Assembly: GCF_041595635.1 (NCBI RefSeq)
Contig: NZ_JBFHJW010000002.1
Span: 62,001-126,000, forward strand
DNA: 64,000 nucleotides
DNA from: Labilibaculum sp041595635
Lineage (GTDB): Bacteria; Bacteroidota; Bacteroidia; Bacteroidales; Marinifilaceae
Reading direction: 5' to 3'
In this document: positions 44,433 through 53,483 of the stretch, in pieces
How the letters are laid out: the number at the start of each line of letters is the position of its first letter
Position numbering within the stretch: the first letter of the stretch is position 1
Position numbers and translations under genes: made by a program
The notes under the pieces: model-generated
Databases searched by the model: none
Seen by the model: only the letters and a program-made list of their open reading frames with translations
What the model was told of the DNA's origin: nothing

Positions 44433-45162
44433 TTTAATTCTATGTATTCTATTTTATTGTTCCATCAAAACGAAAAATATTTATAAAACCATTTTACGCA
44501 ATGTGGAATCATTACAAATAAACGAATACAAAAAAAGAGAAAAAACTCCGAATTAACAAGTATAAGAGGATCTTTAAGTCTGTATTTACAAAAATCTATG
44601 CATAATCTTTAAAAAGGGGAAAGCTACTAAACAATTATTCTAGATAATTATTTTTGGAAGAAAGGATCATATTGTTACAATTAACTGATTTTGTGTATGT
44701 TTGATGTTTGTTTTTAATGTTTTAAGTGTCTGAGAATTGAATATTTTATGTAGTCCTTGCTCATTGCCAAGCTTACTTTATTCTGATCGACTTAAATCTC
44801 ATTAGGTTTTAGAAAAAGTGGAAACAAACACAATGCATAAAAAAATCATTAAAATAGAAAATTTACCAATTCGCCAATTTTTAAGTTTGAATCTAAATTA
44901 AAAGATCATTTAAAACTTATTTCTGTAAATAGCACAAAAAATTAGTGAAGAAATTATTCAGAATAAATTCACTATTGTCAGGATTAATTCTAGTTTATTC
45001 CCTAAATGATAATTTGGCTTTTTATGAGTATTTAAAACTAAGCAGCGAAAATTTGGCACTTCAAATTTTGAGAAACTAAAAAATGGTGAAAGGTAATTAT
45101 CGTAACATATAAAATGGAGCATAGTCACTTCACTCGCAATGCATCAACAATACGTTTCTTAT
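44433..45162. other. Long intergenic region (730 bases), no gene seen
   Basis: AT-rich DNA between the FNR gene start and the bioF end. The only structure I found is an imperfect palindrome around 44942-44975. There is no tRNA, promoter pair or coding region that I can support. Confidence 0.55.
44942..44975. repeat. Imperfect palindrome in the 730-base gap
   Basis: TAGTGAA (44943-44949) is mirrored by TTCACTA (44968-44974), with an inner TTATTC-A-GAATAA palindrome. No T-run follows. Significance is unclear. Confidence 0.3.
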
Positions 45163-46305
45163 TTAGTTTTCATCACAATAATTTCTTATGAGTATCGGTA
45201 GATCTTTAATATCTTCCCAATCCATATGTGCACAAATAGAGAGTCGCAATCTAGCTGAGTCTTTAGGTACTGCTGGAGGTCTTATGGGAAATACTAAGAA
45301 ACCTTTTTTTTGTAAAAACTCAGCCAAATTAACGCATTTTTGACTATCTCCAACAATTACAGGAATGATATTAGAATCCCCTATTATATTGATATTGTGC
45401 TTTTTAAATTCACTTCGTAATTGGTTGGATATAGAATGCAAATGCTCTCGTTCCAGTCTCATTTTAACAATTGTACGCAACATAATATGGTTCCAGCTAA
45501 CAACAATAGGAGGCAATGCTGTTGTGAAAATTAAGGATCGCATTTTATTAATTAAAAACTCCTTAATAATTGAATTGCAAATTACATAGGCTCCAATCGA
45601 ATTCATCGATTTACCAAAGGTTCCAACTAGTAAATCAATATCCGCAAGGCATTTTTTTTCTTCCGACAATCCAAGGCCTTTTAAACCTCTTACACCCAAA
45701 GCATGGGCTTCGTCGATGTATAAAAAACAATCGAATCGCTTTTTAATTTCGATGAGTTTTCCCAGGTCAGCTTGGTCACCATCCATGCTGAAAATTGATT
45801 CACTAACAATGAAAATCTGATCGTAATCATTTCTCTTTTCTTCTAGAATATCAATTAGATGGTCGTAATCGACATGCTTAAAACTTATGTAGTCGGCATT
45901 TGTTAAGCGGATTCCATCAATAATGCTGGCATGATTCAGTTTATCCGAAAGGATTAAGTCATTTTTTCCCGTTAAAGCGGGTAAAATTCCAATATTTGCA
46001 TGGTAACCTGAATTAAAAAATAGGGCAGAAGAACCATATAAATTTTCCAACTCTACTTCTAGTTGTTCGTATTCCTTAAAATTTCCAGTAAGTAAACGAG
46101 ATGACCCAGAACCAAAATTAATTCCTTTTGGACGTGGAATGTTTTTTTTACTAACTCCTAAATAATCATTTGAAGAAAGATTAACTTTATAGTCACCAGC
46201 CGAAATATTTTTTAAAGACCGTAAATTGCCAGATTCTTTTAAAAATTGTAATTCCAGTTTGTATTTATTCAATTTTTGATCCATTATTTTATTGTGTTGA
46301 TACAA
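45163..46305 (-). CDS. bioF: 8-amino-7-oxononanoate synthase-like alpha-oxoamine synthase
   Basis: The 380-residue PLP enzyme matches the BioF/KBL group: NLSSNDYLGVS, FGSGSSRLLTGN, ALFFNSGYHANIGILPAL, the PLP-aspartate in YIDEAHALGVRG and the Schiff-base lysine K232 in VGTFGKSMNSIGAY. BioF joins pimeloyl-ACP and alanine in biotin synthesis. KBL or sphingolipid-type serine palmitoyltransferase are alternatives, but the size and GSGSSR pattern favour BioF. No other biotin genes are adjacent; large gaps flank it. Met8 is also a possible start. Confidence 0.8.
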   Translation of the reverse strand: MYQHNKIMDQKLNKYKLELQFLKESGNLRSLKNISAGDYKVNLSSNDYLGVSKKNIPRPKGINFGSGSSRLLTGNFKEYEQLEVELENLYGSSALFFNSGYHANIGILPALTGKNDLILSDKLNHASIIDGIRLTNADYISFKHVDYDHLIDILEEKRNDYDQIFIVSESIFSMDGDQADLGKLIEIKKRFDCFLYIDEAHALGVRGLKGLGLSEEKKCLADIDLLVGTFGKSMNSIGAYVICNSIIKEFLINKMRSLIFTTALPPIVVSWNHIMLRTIVKMRLEREHLHSISNQLRSEFKKHNINIIGDSNIIPVIVGDSQKCVNLAEFLQKKGFLVFPIRPPAVPKDSARLRLSICAHMDWEDIKDLPILIRNYCDEN

Positions 46306-46910
46306 ATAAAATCAAAACTTACTCTGAAAGTATAATATAATCTTTAAGCAGTAGAAGAGATAATATTCTCTACTTACTTTCTGAATGCAAATGGAACTTC
46401 ACCCCAATTTAATAGAGAATAGAGGTGTTAATTATATTTGCATATACTATTCGCAGTTGGGGATAATTACACTATCTTAAAAGATAAAAAACTACATATC
46501 CTTGTTGCACAGCATAATAACTAACGCATGTATTCTGTCTTGATCCTATTATATTTTTTTCTAATCGAATCAAACATTTCAGCATCCCATTAGCCATAAA
46601 ATTACAGTTGCCTATAGTATTACGAAATAAACAATGGGCAAAAAACATTTTAAATTTCAAATATACTATATGGTAGTCAAAAATAGCACCCCGTAGAAAT
46701 CACAATTGAATATACAAAAATCAAAAATAATGATTCTATTACAAAAGCCTTAAAACTATAATTTATCTTTTAAAACAGTGATTTTATCATGATACTTTAA
46801 AACATATATGGCAAGTTGTAATTTAAAATGTTATTTGTTCGTTAACATGGCATTTCTGTTCTTTATTTTCTTTTTTTTAAATTAAATTGCCCATCATTTA
46901 AAACAAAATC
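46306..46910. other. Intergenic region (605 bases) between bioF and the thioredoxin-like gene
   Basis: A divergent region that should hold promoters for both flanking genes. It is AT-rich, with no clear TTTG/TAnnTTTG pair; the best hint is TAAATTG near 46883-46890. A 62-codon minus-strand frame at 46472-46660 lacks coding features. Confidence 0.5.
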
Positions 46911-47396
46911 ATGAAACAAAAAACAATTATTATTTTATTTGGTTTACTATTTTCATTAAGTTTAACCTTATCAGCACAAAAAATTTACGATCCTTCACTT
47001 AATGCAAAAGATCAGATTACAAATGCAGTAAGTAAAGCAAAAAAAGAGAGGAAACAGGTACTTATTCAAGTTGGAGGGAACTGGTGTCCGTGGTGTATCA
47101 AAATGCATAAGTATTTGCATGCCGAAGCTGAATTAACAAAACTTTTAGAAGATAATTTTGTTTTTATTGAAGTGAATTATAGCAAGGAAAATAAGAATTT
47201 GGATGTTTTGGCAGAACTTGGTTATCCTCAACGTTTTGGTTTTCCTGTAATGCTTGTATTGAATGATAATGGAGAAAGGATACACACTCAGTCAACTGGT
47301 TACCTGGAGAATGGCAGTACCTATGATTTTGAAAAAGTTAAATCCTTTTTATATAACTGGCGTACAGATGCTTTAAATCCAATGAACTACAAATAA
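46911..47396 (+). CDS. Exported thioredoxin-fold protein with CPWC active site
   Basis: This 161-residue protein has a signal peptide (to about residue 22, LSAQ). The thioredoxin-like domain carries the active site C59-P-W-C62 in QVGGNWCPWCIKMHKYL, followed by FVFIEVNYSKENKNLDVLAELGYPQRFGFPVMLVLNDNG with the cis-proline segment FGFPV. Such proteins (thioredoxin_7/DUF255-like) act as periplasmic thiol reductases or disulphide exchangers. It is transcribed alone, 130 bases before slyD. Confidence 0.88.
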   Translation: MKQKTIIILFGLLFSLSLTLSAQKIYDPSLNAKDQITNAVSKAKKERKQVLIQVGGNWCPWCIKMHKYLHAEAELTKLLEDNFVFIEVNYSKENKNLDVLAELGYPQRFGFPVMLVLNDNGERIHTQSTGYLENGSTYDFEKVKSFLYNWRTDALNPMNYK

Positions 47397-47451
47397 CTAA
47401 AAGGGTATTATAGATTATCAACTCCTTTTTTTATTTGAATAAATAAATAAA

Positions 47452-47468
47452 TGTACTTTCTTTGTACA
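47452..47468. repeat. Short interrupted palindrome upstream of slyD
   Basis: TGTAC and GTACA are separated by 7 bases, 58 bases before the slyD start. It may be a regulator site; support is weak. Confidence 0.25.
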
Positions 47469-47525
47469 AAAATTCTAATATTAGGATTAATTTTAAGCAA
47501 ATAATTATTAAAAATAGAGGATATT

Positions 47526-48086
47526 ATGACAATTTCAAAAGATAAAGTTGTTTCGGTTACTTATGAATTAAAAACTGATCTTTCGGGAGAAATTATTGAA
47601 AAAGCAGTTGCTGAAACTCCACTTACTTATTTATGTGGTGCTGGACAAATGCTAGAAAAGTTTGAAGAAAAATTGATGGGTCTTAAAGTTGGAGATTCTT
47701 TCGATTTCAAATTAGAGACTGAAGAGGCATATGGTCAGGCATCAGAAGAAGCTGTAATTGATCTTCCAAAAAATATTTTTGAAGTAAATGGTGAATTCGA
47801 TTCTGAAGTTATTGCTGTTGGAAATGTTGTACCTATGCAAGATAATTCTGGTCGTAGAATGAACGGAATTGTTCTTGAAGTGTCCGAAGAAATCATTAAA
47901 ATGGATTTTAATCATCCACTTGCCGGTGATACTCTTTATTTCAATGGAGAGGTTACCGAAGTTAGAGATGCTACTGATGAAGAAAAACAAGCTGCTTATG
48001 CTCCTCAGGGAAGTTGCGGTAGTGGATCTTGTGGCGACTCAGAAGGTTCTTGTGGCGACGGAGGATGTGGTAGCTGTGGTTGCTAA
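47526..48086 (+). CDS. slyD: SlyD-like FKBP-type peptidyl-prolyl isomerase with metal-binding tail
   Basis: The 186-residue protein has an FKBP domain with an insert-in-flap chaperone domain. Visible stretches are VVSVTYELKTDLSGEIIEKA, LCGAGQMLEKFEEKLMGLKVGDSFDF and EEAYGQASEEAVIDLPKNIF, then DFNHPLAGDTLYFNGEVTEV. The tail (about 162-186) alternates glycine, serine and cysteine, with seven cysteines, in place of the histidine-rich tail of E. coli SlyD. It probably binds nickel, zinc or other metals. A strong terminator follows. Confidence 0.93.
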   Translation: MTISKDKVVSVTYELKTDLSGEIIEKAVAETPLTYLCGAGQMLEKFEEKLMGLKVGDSFDFKLETEEAYGQASEEAVIDLPKNIFEVNGEFDSEVIAVGNVVPMQDNSGRRMNGIVLEVSEEIIKMDFNHPLAGDTLYFNGEVTEVRDATDEEKQAAYAPQGSCGSGSCGDSEGSCGDGGCGSCGC

Positions 48087-48106
48087 TTTCTTAAAAACAT
48101 TATTTG

Positions 48107-48143
48107 AGCCCAAAAGCCCTTGCTTTTGGGCTTTGTTTTTTTA
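48107..48143 (+). terminator. Intrinsic terminator after slyD
   Basis: AGCCCAAAAGC (48107-48117) pairs perfectly with GCTTTTGGGCT (48122-48132) around a 4-base loop, followed by a T-rich tract. Confidence 0.9.
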
Positions 48144-48162
48144 GTCTTATCCATTATATTTG
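48132..48162 (+). promoter_or_regulatory. Bacteroidota-type promoter of the DAACS symporter gene
   Basis: TTTG (48132-48135), 19 bases, and TATATTTG (48155-48162). The -33 element lies within the tail of the slyD terminator. The ATG at 48189 is 26 bases downstream, which supports that start. Confidence 0.65.
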
Positions 48163-48188
48163 CATCTTACCCCAAAAAAAGCTTTGTT

Positions 48189-49493
48189 ATGTGGAAAAAA
48201 ACACCTCTCTATGTGAAAATACTATTAGGAATGGGCCTTGGAATTTTAGCAGGATTGTTTGCTGTTTATTTTAACCTCTCTGAGATCAGTAACGATTGGA
48301 TCAAACCTTGGGGTGTTATTTTCTTGAATCTTCTAAAATTAATTGCAGTTCCTTTAATTTTCACCTCATTAGTAAAAGGAATTTCTAGTTTATCCAATAT
48401 TTCAAAACTTTCACGAATTGGTATCAAAACCATTTCTCTTTATGTAATTTCTACAGTTATTGCTGTTAGCTTCGGTTTATTTCTAGTCAATTTTATTGAG
48501 CCTGGCAATACATTTCCCGATCATAAAAAACTTGAATTGCAAGAAAAATTCAATTCAACCGTTGATTTAAATAAGAATCTTGCCTCTGAACTTAAGAATG
48601 AATCTCCTCTTAAATTTCTTGTTGATGTAGTTCCCTCAAATTTCTTTGAAGCAGCTACCGATAATTCCAAAATGCTACAGATTATTTTCTTTGCTATTTT
48701 ATTTGGTATCGCAATGGTTATTCTGGAAGAGAAAAAAATTAAAGTCGTTAGAGAATTTTTTAATGGGATAGATGCAATAATCTTAAAGATAATTGATCTT
48801 ATTATGCTATTTGCACCTTACGGTGTATTTGCCTTAATTACTGGATTAATTGTTGATTTTTCGGGTGATATGGATTTGTTTTCAGCTCTAGGGCTATATG
48901 CCTTGACCGTAATTTCAGGTCTTTTGATCATGATATTTGTGATTTATCCACTCTTTTTAAAATTCTTCACACCAATAAAATATTCCAATTTTTATAAAGC
49001 GATCTCTCCAGCCCAATTATTAGCATTTTCTACTAGTTCAAGTGCTGCAACGCTCCCTGTTACAATGGAGAGTGTTGAAAATAAAATAGGAGTATCAAAC
49101 GAGGTGGCTAGTTTCGTTCTTCCCGTAGGTGTAACCATAAATATGGACGGAACAAGCTGTTATCAGGCAATTGCTGCAGTTTTTATTGCACAGGTTTTTG
49201 GCGTCGATTTAGATATTTACGATCAGTTAATTATTGTAGTAACTGCTACTATTGCTTCAATTGGATCTCCAGGTGTACCAGGAGGAAGTATTGTAATGTT
49301 AATTATTGTTTTGACATCTGTTGGAATTCCTGTAGAAGGTTTGGCACTAATATTAGGTATTGATAGGCCTTTAGATATGCTGAGAACCGTAGTAAATGTT
49401 ACAGGTGATGCAACTGTTGCTTCCATTGTTGCTGTGAGTGAAGGTAAATTAGATCCAGTACCTGAAGTTTTAGTTGAAAAAACCCATATTTAG
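48189..49493 (+). CDS. Dicarboxylate/amino-acid:cation (Na+ or H+) symporter, DAACS family
   Basis: I place the start at ATG 48189 (434 residues), because an upstream TTG frame from 48120 would begin in the slyD terminator. The protein has about eight membrane helices, the serine-rich re-entrant loop LLAFSTSSSAATLPVTMESV, the helix-7 motif VTINMDGTSCYQAIAAVFIAQ (NMDGT), and the second hairpin SIGSPGVPGGSIVMLIIVL. The helix-8 part DRPLDMLRTVVNVTGDATVASIVA binds substrate amino and carboxyl groups. It takes up glutamate, aspartate or C4-dicarboxylates; the choice cannot be read here. Confidence 0.95.
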   Translation: MWKKTPLYVKILLGMGLGILAGLFAVYFNLSEISNDWIKPWGVIFLNLLKLIAVPLIFTSLVKGISSLSNISKLSRIGIKTISLYVISTVIAVSFGLFLVNFIEPGNTFPDHKKLELQEKFNSTVDLNKNLASELKNESPLKFLVDVVPSNFFEAATDNSKMLQIIFFAILFGIAMVILEEKKIKVVREFFNGIDAIILKIIDLIMLFAPYGVFALITGLIVDFSGDMDLFSALGLYALTVISGLLIMIFVIYPLFLKFFTPIKYSNFYKAISPAQLLAFSTSSSAATLPVTMESVENKIGVSNEVASFVLPVGVTINMDGTSCYQAIAAVFIAQVFGVDLDIYDQLIIVVTATIASIGSPGVPGGSIVMLIIVLTSVGIPVEGLALILGIDRPLDMLRTVVNVTGDATVASIVAVSEGKLDPVPEVLVEKTHI

Positions 49494-49597
49494 AGCAATA
49501 TTCCTTTGGTTTCCTATTTGTGTTTATTTTTTTGTAAAAATAGATGAACAAAAATGATTGTCATTTGTTTCTTCATTGAACCATTAAAACAAATGTT

Positions 49598-51391
49598 ATG
49601 AAATCCAGGAATTATAAATTACATTTAGGAGTATTTTTCATGCTCTTTCTTTTCGTATTTACAGTCGCCTGTAAAGAAGATGATGACGATGACGATGTGC
49701 AAATTGAAACTATGGAAGAAACCATAGTAGATATAGTAGTAGATACTGACGATTTTTCCATTTTAGAGGAAGCTCTTAGCAAAGCTGATTTAGTAACTAC
49801 CCTTAATGGAACCGGTCCATTTACAGTTTTTGCTCCTACAAATGACGCATTTGAAGCCCTATTTACGACACTAAATATTACGGGTATTGAAGATCTTAGT
49901 GCTGATGATTTAACACCCATACTTTTGTATCATGTACTTGGATTTGAGGCAATTTCTGCAGATTTATCCAACTCATATGTTGAAAGTTTGAGTACCTACG
50001 ATCCAGGAGATTATTCTATTCAAATTCTAGTAAATGTAGATTCAGGGGTTGAATTGAATGGTGCAACTAATGTTAGTTCTGCTGATGCTTTGGCTTCCAA
50101 TGGTGTGATTCACACAATCGATCAGGTTCTGCTTCCACCTACAGTTGTTGATATAGCAATTGCAAATTCTTTGTTTGAAAATTTAGTAGCTGCAGTAGTA
50201 AAAGCAGATTTGGTAGATGCCCTCATAGCTGACGGCCCTTTTACTGTATTTGCACCTACTGATGAAGCTTTTGAAACTCTTTTTACTGAATTGGGAGTTA
50301 GTGGGATTGATGATTTGAGTGCAGAAATCCTGTCACCAATACTTCTTGCGCATGTTGTGTCGGGAAATGTTAGAGCTGCCGATGTTAGCACAGGTACGGT
50401 AGCTACTTTAAACCAAGATTTTGATTTAGATATCGACACCGAAGGATCAGGTGTAGTTTTAAACGGGAGTTCCAATGTTATAGCTACTGATGTACAAGGT
50501 AAAAATGGAGTTGTTCATGTTATTGATAAAGTGATTGTACCTTCAGATGAAGAGGAACCTCAATCAATTTATGACATCGTTTCGGCTAACAGTGATTTTA
50601 CTATTCTAATGGAATTCCTCATTTCAATGGATTTGGATGAAACACTCGATTCAGATGGAACATTTACTGTTTTTGCACCTACGAATGATGCATTTGAAAT
50701 CCTGTTTTCCAATCTTGGAATAAACCATTTTTCTGATCTTTCGGAAGGAGAAGGAACCCAAATATTACTATATCATGTTTTGGGAAGCATAGAAATGTCT
50801 ACGGATCTAAATTCTGGTTATGTTGAAACGCTAAGTTTATTTCCCCAAACTGATTTTGGAATTCAATTATTAATTGATACAGAATCCGGTGTCCTACTTA
50901 ATGGATCTAGCAATGTCACAACCCCAGATGTTGAGGCTTCAAACGGAGTTATTCATATTATTGATGAAGGATTAGTTCCTCCAACTGTGGTTGATTTAGG
51001 AATTGCAAATCCATCATTTACTCATGTAACAGCAGCAATAGTAAGAGCGGGTTTAGAAGATGATCTTAGGGCAGATGGACCATTTACTGTTTTGGCTCCA
51101 ACCGATACCGCTTTTGAAGAATTATTTACCGATTTAGGCGTTTCTGGTATTGATGACATTGATGCTGACGACTTAAAGAATATATTACTATACCATGTTG
51201 TTTCGGGTAATATAAGATCAACAGATGTTACTGCGGGTACAGTAGAAACCCTTAATGCTGACGCAGATCTTGTTGTTACTATAGATGGATCAGATGTAAT
51301 AATTAATGATGACACAAATATTATTGCAGCTGATGTTCAAGGAGTGAATGGAGTTGTTCATGTAATTAATAAAGTCCTTATACCAGACTAA
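49598..51391 (+). CDS. Surface lipoprotein with four fasciclin (FAS1) domains
   Basis: The 597-residue protein has a lipoprotein signal with Cys25 (FTVAC) followed directly by KEDDDDDD, which fits the lysine/acidic lipoprotein-export signal that sends Bacteroidota lipoproteins to the cell surface. Four FAS1 repeats follow at about 40-181, 182-312, 318-460 and 461-597, each with FTVFAPTNDAFE-like and VIHxID motifs. Repeats 1 and 3 resemble each other, as do 2 and 4, suggesting duplication of a two-domain unit. FAS1 domains mediate adhesion; a role in surface attachment or biofilm is inferred. A terminator follows. Confidence 0.93.
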   Translation: MKSRNYKLHLGVFFMLFLFVFTVACKEDDDDDDVQIETMEETIVDIVVDTDDFSILEEALSKADLVTTLNGTGPFTVFAPTNDAFEALFTTLNITGIEDLSADDLTPILLYHVLGFEAISADLSNSYVESLSTYDPGDYSIQILVNVDSGVELNGATNVSSADALASNGVIHTIDQVLLPPTVVDIAIANSLFENLVAAVVKADLVDALIADGPFTVFAPTDEAFETLFTELGVSGIDDLSAEILSPILLAHVVSGNVRAADVSTGTVATLNQDFDLDIDTEGSGVVLNGSSNVIATDVQGKNGVVHVIDKVIVPSDEEEPQSIYDIVSANSDFTILMEFLISMDLDETLDSDGTFTVFAPTNDAFEILFSNLGINHFSDLSEGEGTQILLYHVLGSIEMSTDLNSGYVETLSLFPQTDFGIQLLIDTESGVLLNGSSNVTTPDVEASNGVIHIIDEGLVPPTVVDLGIANPSFTHVTAAIVRAGLEDDLRADGPFTVLAPTDTAFEELFTDLGVSGIDDIDADDLKNILLYHVVSGNIRSTDVTAGTVETLNADADLVVTIDGSDVIINDDTNIIAADVQGVNGVVHVINKVLIPD

Positions 51392-51400
51392 AAAAGCAAT

Positions 51401-51427
51401 AAAACCTGCAGTCTTTCTGCAGGTTTT
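51401..51427 (+). terminator. Intrinsic terminator after the fasciclin gene
   Basis: AAAACCTGCAG pairs perfectly with CTGCAGGTTTT around a 5-base loop, 10 bases after the stop. Confidence 0.85.
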
Positions 51428-51445
51428 ATATAATTTATTTAGATT

Positions 51446-51453
51446 TACTTTTG
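51446..51453 (+). promoter_or_regulatory. TAnnTTTG -7 element upstream of the MerR/B12 regulator
   Basis: TACTTTTG lies 38 bases before the ATG at 51492, after the fasciclin terminator. A matching -33 is not seen. Confidence 0.4.
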
Positions 51454-51491
51454 CATTATGCACTATTCTCTTTCATCTAACTGATAAACAA

Positions 51492-52367
51492 ATGAGTAGA
51501 TATTCTATTAAAGATCTTGAACAAATTACAGGAATAAAAGCACATACAATTCGAATATGGGAGAGAAGGTATGCAATTATTGAACCCCAACGTACCGAAA
51601 CGAATATTCGCTATTATTCCGATCAAGACCTTAGAAGGCTACTAAACATATCAATGCTAAATGCTTCTGGAATAAAAATTTCCACATTAGCAGAAATGAA
51701 AAGTATCGATATAGAAACTAAAGTTTTGGAGGTTTCTAAGATGATGGATATAAAAAACACAAGTATTGATAAGTTGATATTGGCAAGCATTAATTTTGAT
51801 GAGAATCTTTTTGAGTCCGTTTTGAACAAATGCATACTAGAGAAAGGAATGGAAAATACTACAATTCAAATTCTTTTTCCTTTTTTTCAACGCATAGGAA
51901 TTCTGTGGCAAGTGGGAACCATAAGTCCTGCACAGGAACATTTCATTTCCAATTTAATCCGACAAAAACTATTTACCGCCATTGACTCAGTATCCGGCCC
52001 AAGGCACAATTCTTCAAAAAAAATTGTCTTTTTCTTAAAACAGGGAGAATTACATGAAGTTAGTATTTTATTTTATAATTACATAGCGAAAAAAAATGGA
52101 GCTAAAACATTATACCTTGGCCAAGATCTTCCTCTTACTGATTTAAAAAACGTGGTAGAAGAATACAAGCCAGATTACTTATTTACCTCTTTTATCTCTC
52201 CAATTAGCTTAAGCGATTTAAGCGGTTATTTAAGATCTTTAGCTACTGAATTTAATGAAATTAAATTATTCGTTACGGGATCGCAGCTGAAACAAGAAAA
52301 CCTTTCTATTCCTAATAATTTCAAACTAGTATCAAATATTTCTGATTTTAGGAGTATATTAAAATAA
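51492..52367 (+). CDS. MerR-family regulator with cobalamin-binding domain (CarH/LitR-like)
   Basis: This 291-residue protein has a MerR winged helix (1-70: YSIKDLEQITGIKAHTIRIWERRYAIIEPQRTETNIRYYS). A helical B12-binding cap follows (about 75-170, with LWQVGTISPAQEHFISNLIRQKL, where W, E and H are the positions used by CarH to hold adenosylcobalamin). A Rossmann B12 domain (about 175-290) includes GELHEVS and LYLGQDLP. The lower-ligand histidine H188 is present. The usual ExHxxG motif reads ELHEVS, so the glycine is S191. It probably responds to B12 or light, but this change makes tight binding less certain. Cobamide genes lie 6 kb away. Confidence 0.88.
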   Translation: MSRYSIKDLEQITGIKAHTIRIWERRYAIIEPQRTETNIRYYSDQDLRRLLNISMLNASGIKISTLAEMKSIDIETKVLEVSKMMDIKNTSIDKLILASINFDENLFESVLNKCILEKGMENTTIQILFPFFQRIGILWQVGTISPAQEHFISNLIRQKLFTAIDSVSGPRHNSSKKIVFFLKQGELHEVSILFYNYIAKKNGAKTLYLGQDLPLTDLKNVVEEYKPDYLFTSFISPISLSDLSGYLRSLATEFNEIKLFVTGSQLKQENLSIPNNFKLVSNISDFRSILK

Positions 52368-52491
52368 ATACCTGAAAATCTTATTTTATTTCTATCTATT
52401 GAAAATACATTAAAGTCTTTGTAGCAATGCTTTAATGAGTTTTTGTTATTTAGAATACAAGCTTATTCAATGTATTGAAAAATTTTACGAC

Positions 52492-52522
52492 TTGACATTT
52501 GTTTAGTCTTTTGGTAAATTTG
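52492..52522 (+). promoter_or_regulatory. Promoter of the ECF sigma gene
   Basis: TTG (52492-52494), 20 bases, and TAAATTTG (52515-52522), 25 bases before the ATG. The upstream part also reads TTGACA. Confidence 0.6.
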
Positions 52523-52547
52523 TTAAACAATCACAAAACAAGATACC

Positions 52548-53048
52548 ATGACAGCAATTGAATTCAAAACAAATATAGTAAGCTTAAATCCTCAATTGAA
52601 GCTTTATGCTCTTCGATTAACAGCCAATCAGGAGGATGCCATGGATTTATGCCAGGATACACTATTAAAAGCGATTACATATAGTGCTAATTTTACCCAT
52701 TCCAATCTTAAAGCCTGGACTTTTACCATCATGAAAAATATATTTATTAATGCTTACAGACGAAAGTTGAAGCAGAGGGAATGGATCTTACACGAAACAA
52801 AAAATCAAAATGCCATAGCCAACAGCAGAGGAGACAATCCTATATCATTACATACTTACAATGAAATAGTTGAGGAATTTAATAAACTGCATACCTCAAT
52901 GAGGGAGCCTTTTAAGATGTATTTAGATGGATTTAAATATCGTGAGATTGCTGAACATTTAGATTTGCCTATTGGTACAATTAAAAGTCGTATTTTTCAA
53001 GCTCGAAAATTTTTAATGAGTAACCTTAGAGAATTTGCACAACATTGA
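52548..53048 (+). CDS. ECF-type RNA polymerase sigma factor
   Basis: The 166-residue protein contains sigma region 2 (about 10-80: LKLYALRLTANQEDAMDLCQDTLLKAI and LKAWTFTIMKNIFINAYRR) and region 4 (about 110-160: MREPFKMYLDGFKYREIAEHLDLPIGTIKSRIFQARKFL). It has no anti-sigma gene next to it, unlike the usual ECF/anti-sigma pair. It resembles the small housekeeping-type ECF factors found alone in Bacteroidota. Targets are unknown. Confidence 0.93.
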   Translation: MTAIEFKTNIVSLNPQLKLYALRLTANQEDAMDLCQDTLLKAITYSANFTHSNLKAWTFTIMKNIFINAYRRKLKQREWILHETKNQNAIANSRGDNPISLHTYNEIVEEFNKLHTSMREPFKMYLDGFKYREIAEHLDLPIGTIKSRIFQARKFLMSNLREFAQH

Positions 53049-53108
53049 TATCGGATAAAGTCCTAATTATTATTGATCAAATATTCCTATTTATTAATAA
53101 GTCTTTCT

Positions 53109-53116
53109 TATATTTG
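53109..53116 (+). promoter_or_regulatory. TAnnTTTG -7 element before the 95-residue gene
   Basis: TATATTTG lies 55 bases before the ATG at 53172. No -33 partner is seen. Confidence 0.4.
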
Positions 53117-53171
53117 CTAACCAATAACAGATTCTTTCTGTATTGCAACTTATTTATAAAAACATCTAAAT

Positions 53172-53459
53172 ATGGCAAGTAGAAGACGCTTAAAAAAAGA
53201 TATCGATTACCTTTGTTTTGAGGTAATTTCAGATTGTTACAATTACAATTATTTACATCCTGAAAACAAAGATGAAGTAATGGAAATTGTAAAAAATACA
53301 ATTGTTTCACGCAACGAATTAATTGCTCGAGTAAATCATCCTGACGGTAAAGACAATGCTAAAATTGTTAAAGCTTACTATAAGGCTGTTTATACTGATT
53401 TAATCAAAAATGTTGATGAATCGTTTCAGAAATTGAGTAATTTAATTAAGAAAAAATAA
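53172..53459 (+). CDS. Small basic conserved-looking protein of unknown function
   Basis: This 95-residue helical protein starts MASRRRLKKDIDYLCFEVISDCY and ends with a lysine-rich VDESFQKLSNLIKKK. It has no membrane segment. The dense charged composition and conserved-looking helix ENKDEVMEIVKNTIVSRNELIARVNHPDGKD suggest a small cytoplasmic protein, perhaps nucleic-acid associated, but no known domain is recognised. A terminator follows at 53484-53512. Confidence 0.7.
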   Translation: MASRRRLKKDIDYLCFEVISDCYNYNYLHPENKDEVMEIVKNTIVSRNELIARVNHPDGKDNAKIVKAYYKAVYTDLIKNVDESFQKLSNLIKKK

Positions 53460-53483
53460 TTTCTTTCAAAAGATTTTTCTGAT

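Noticed and set aside
46472..46660. 62-codon minus-strand open frame between bioF and the thioredoxin-like gene
   Set aside because: Low-complexity, no motif, no promoter or start signal; probably chance in AT-rich DNA.
48120..48188. N-terminal extension of the DAACS symporter
   Set aside because: TTG start inside the slyD terminator, upstream of the promoter at 48132-48162; ATG 48189 is better.
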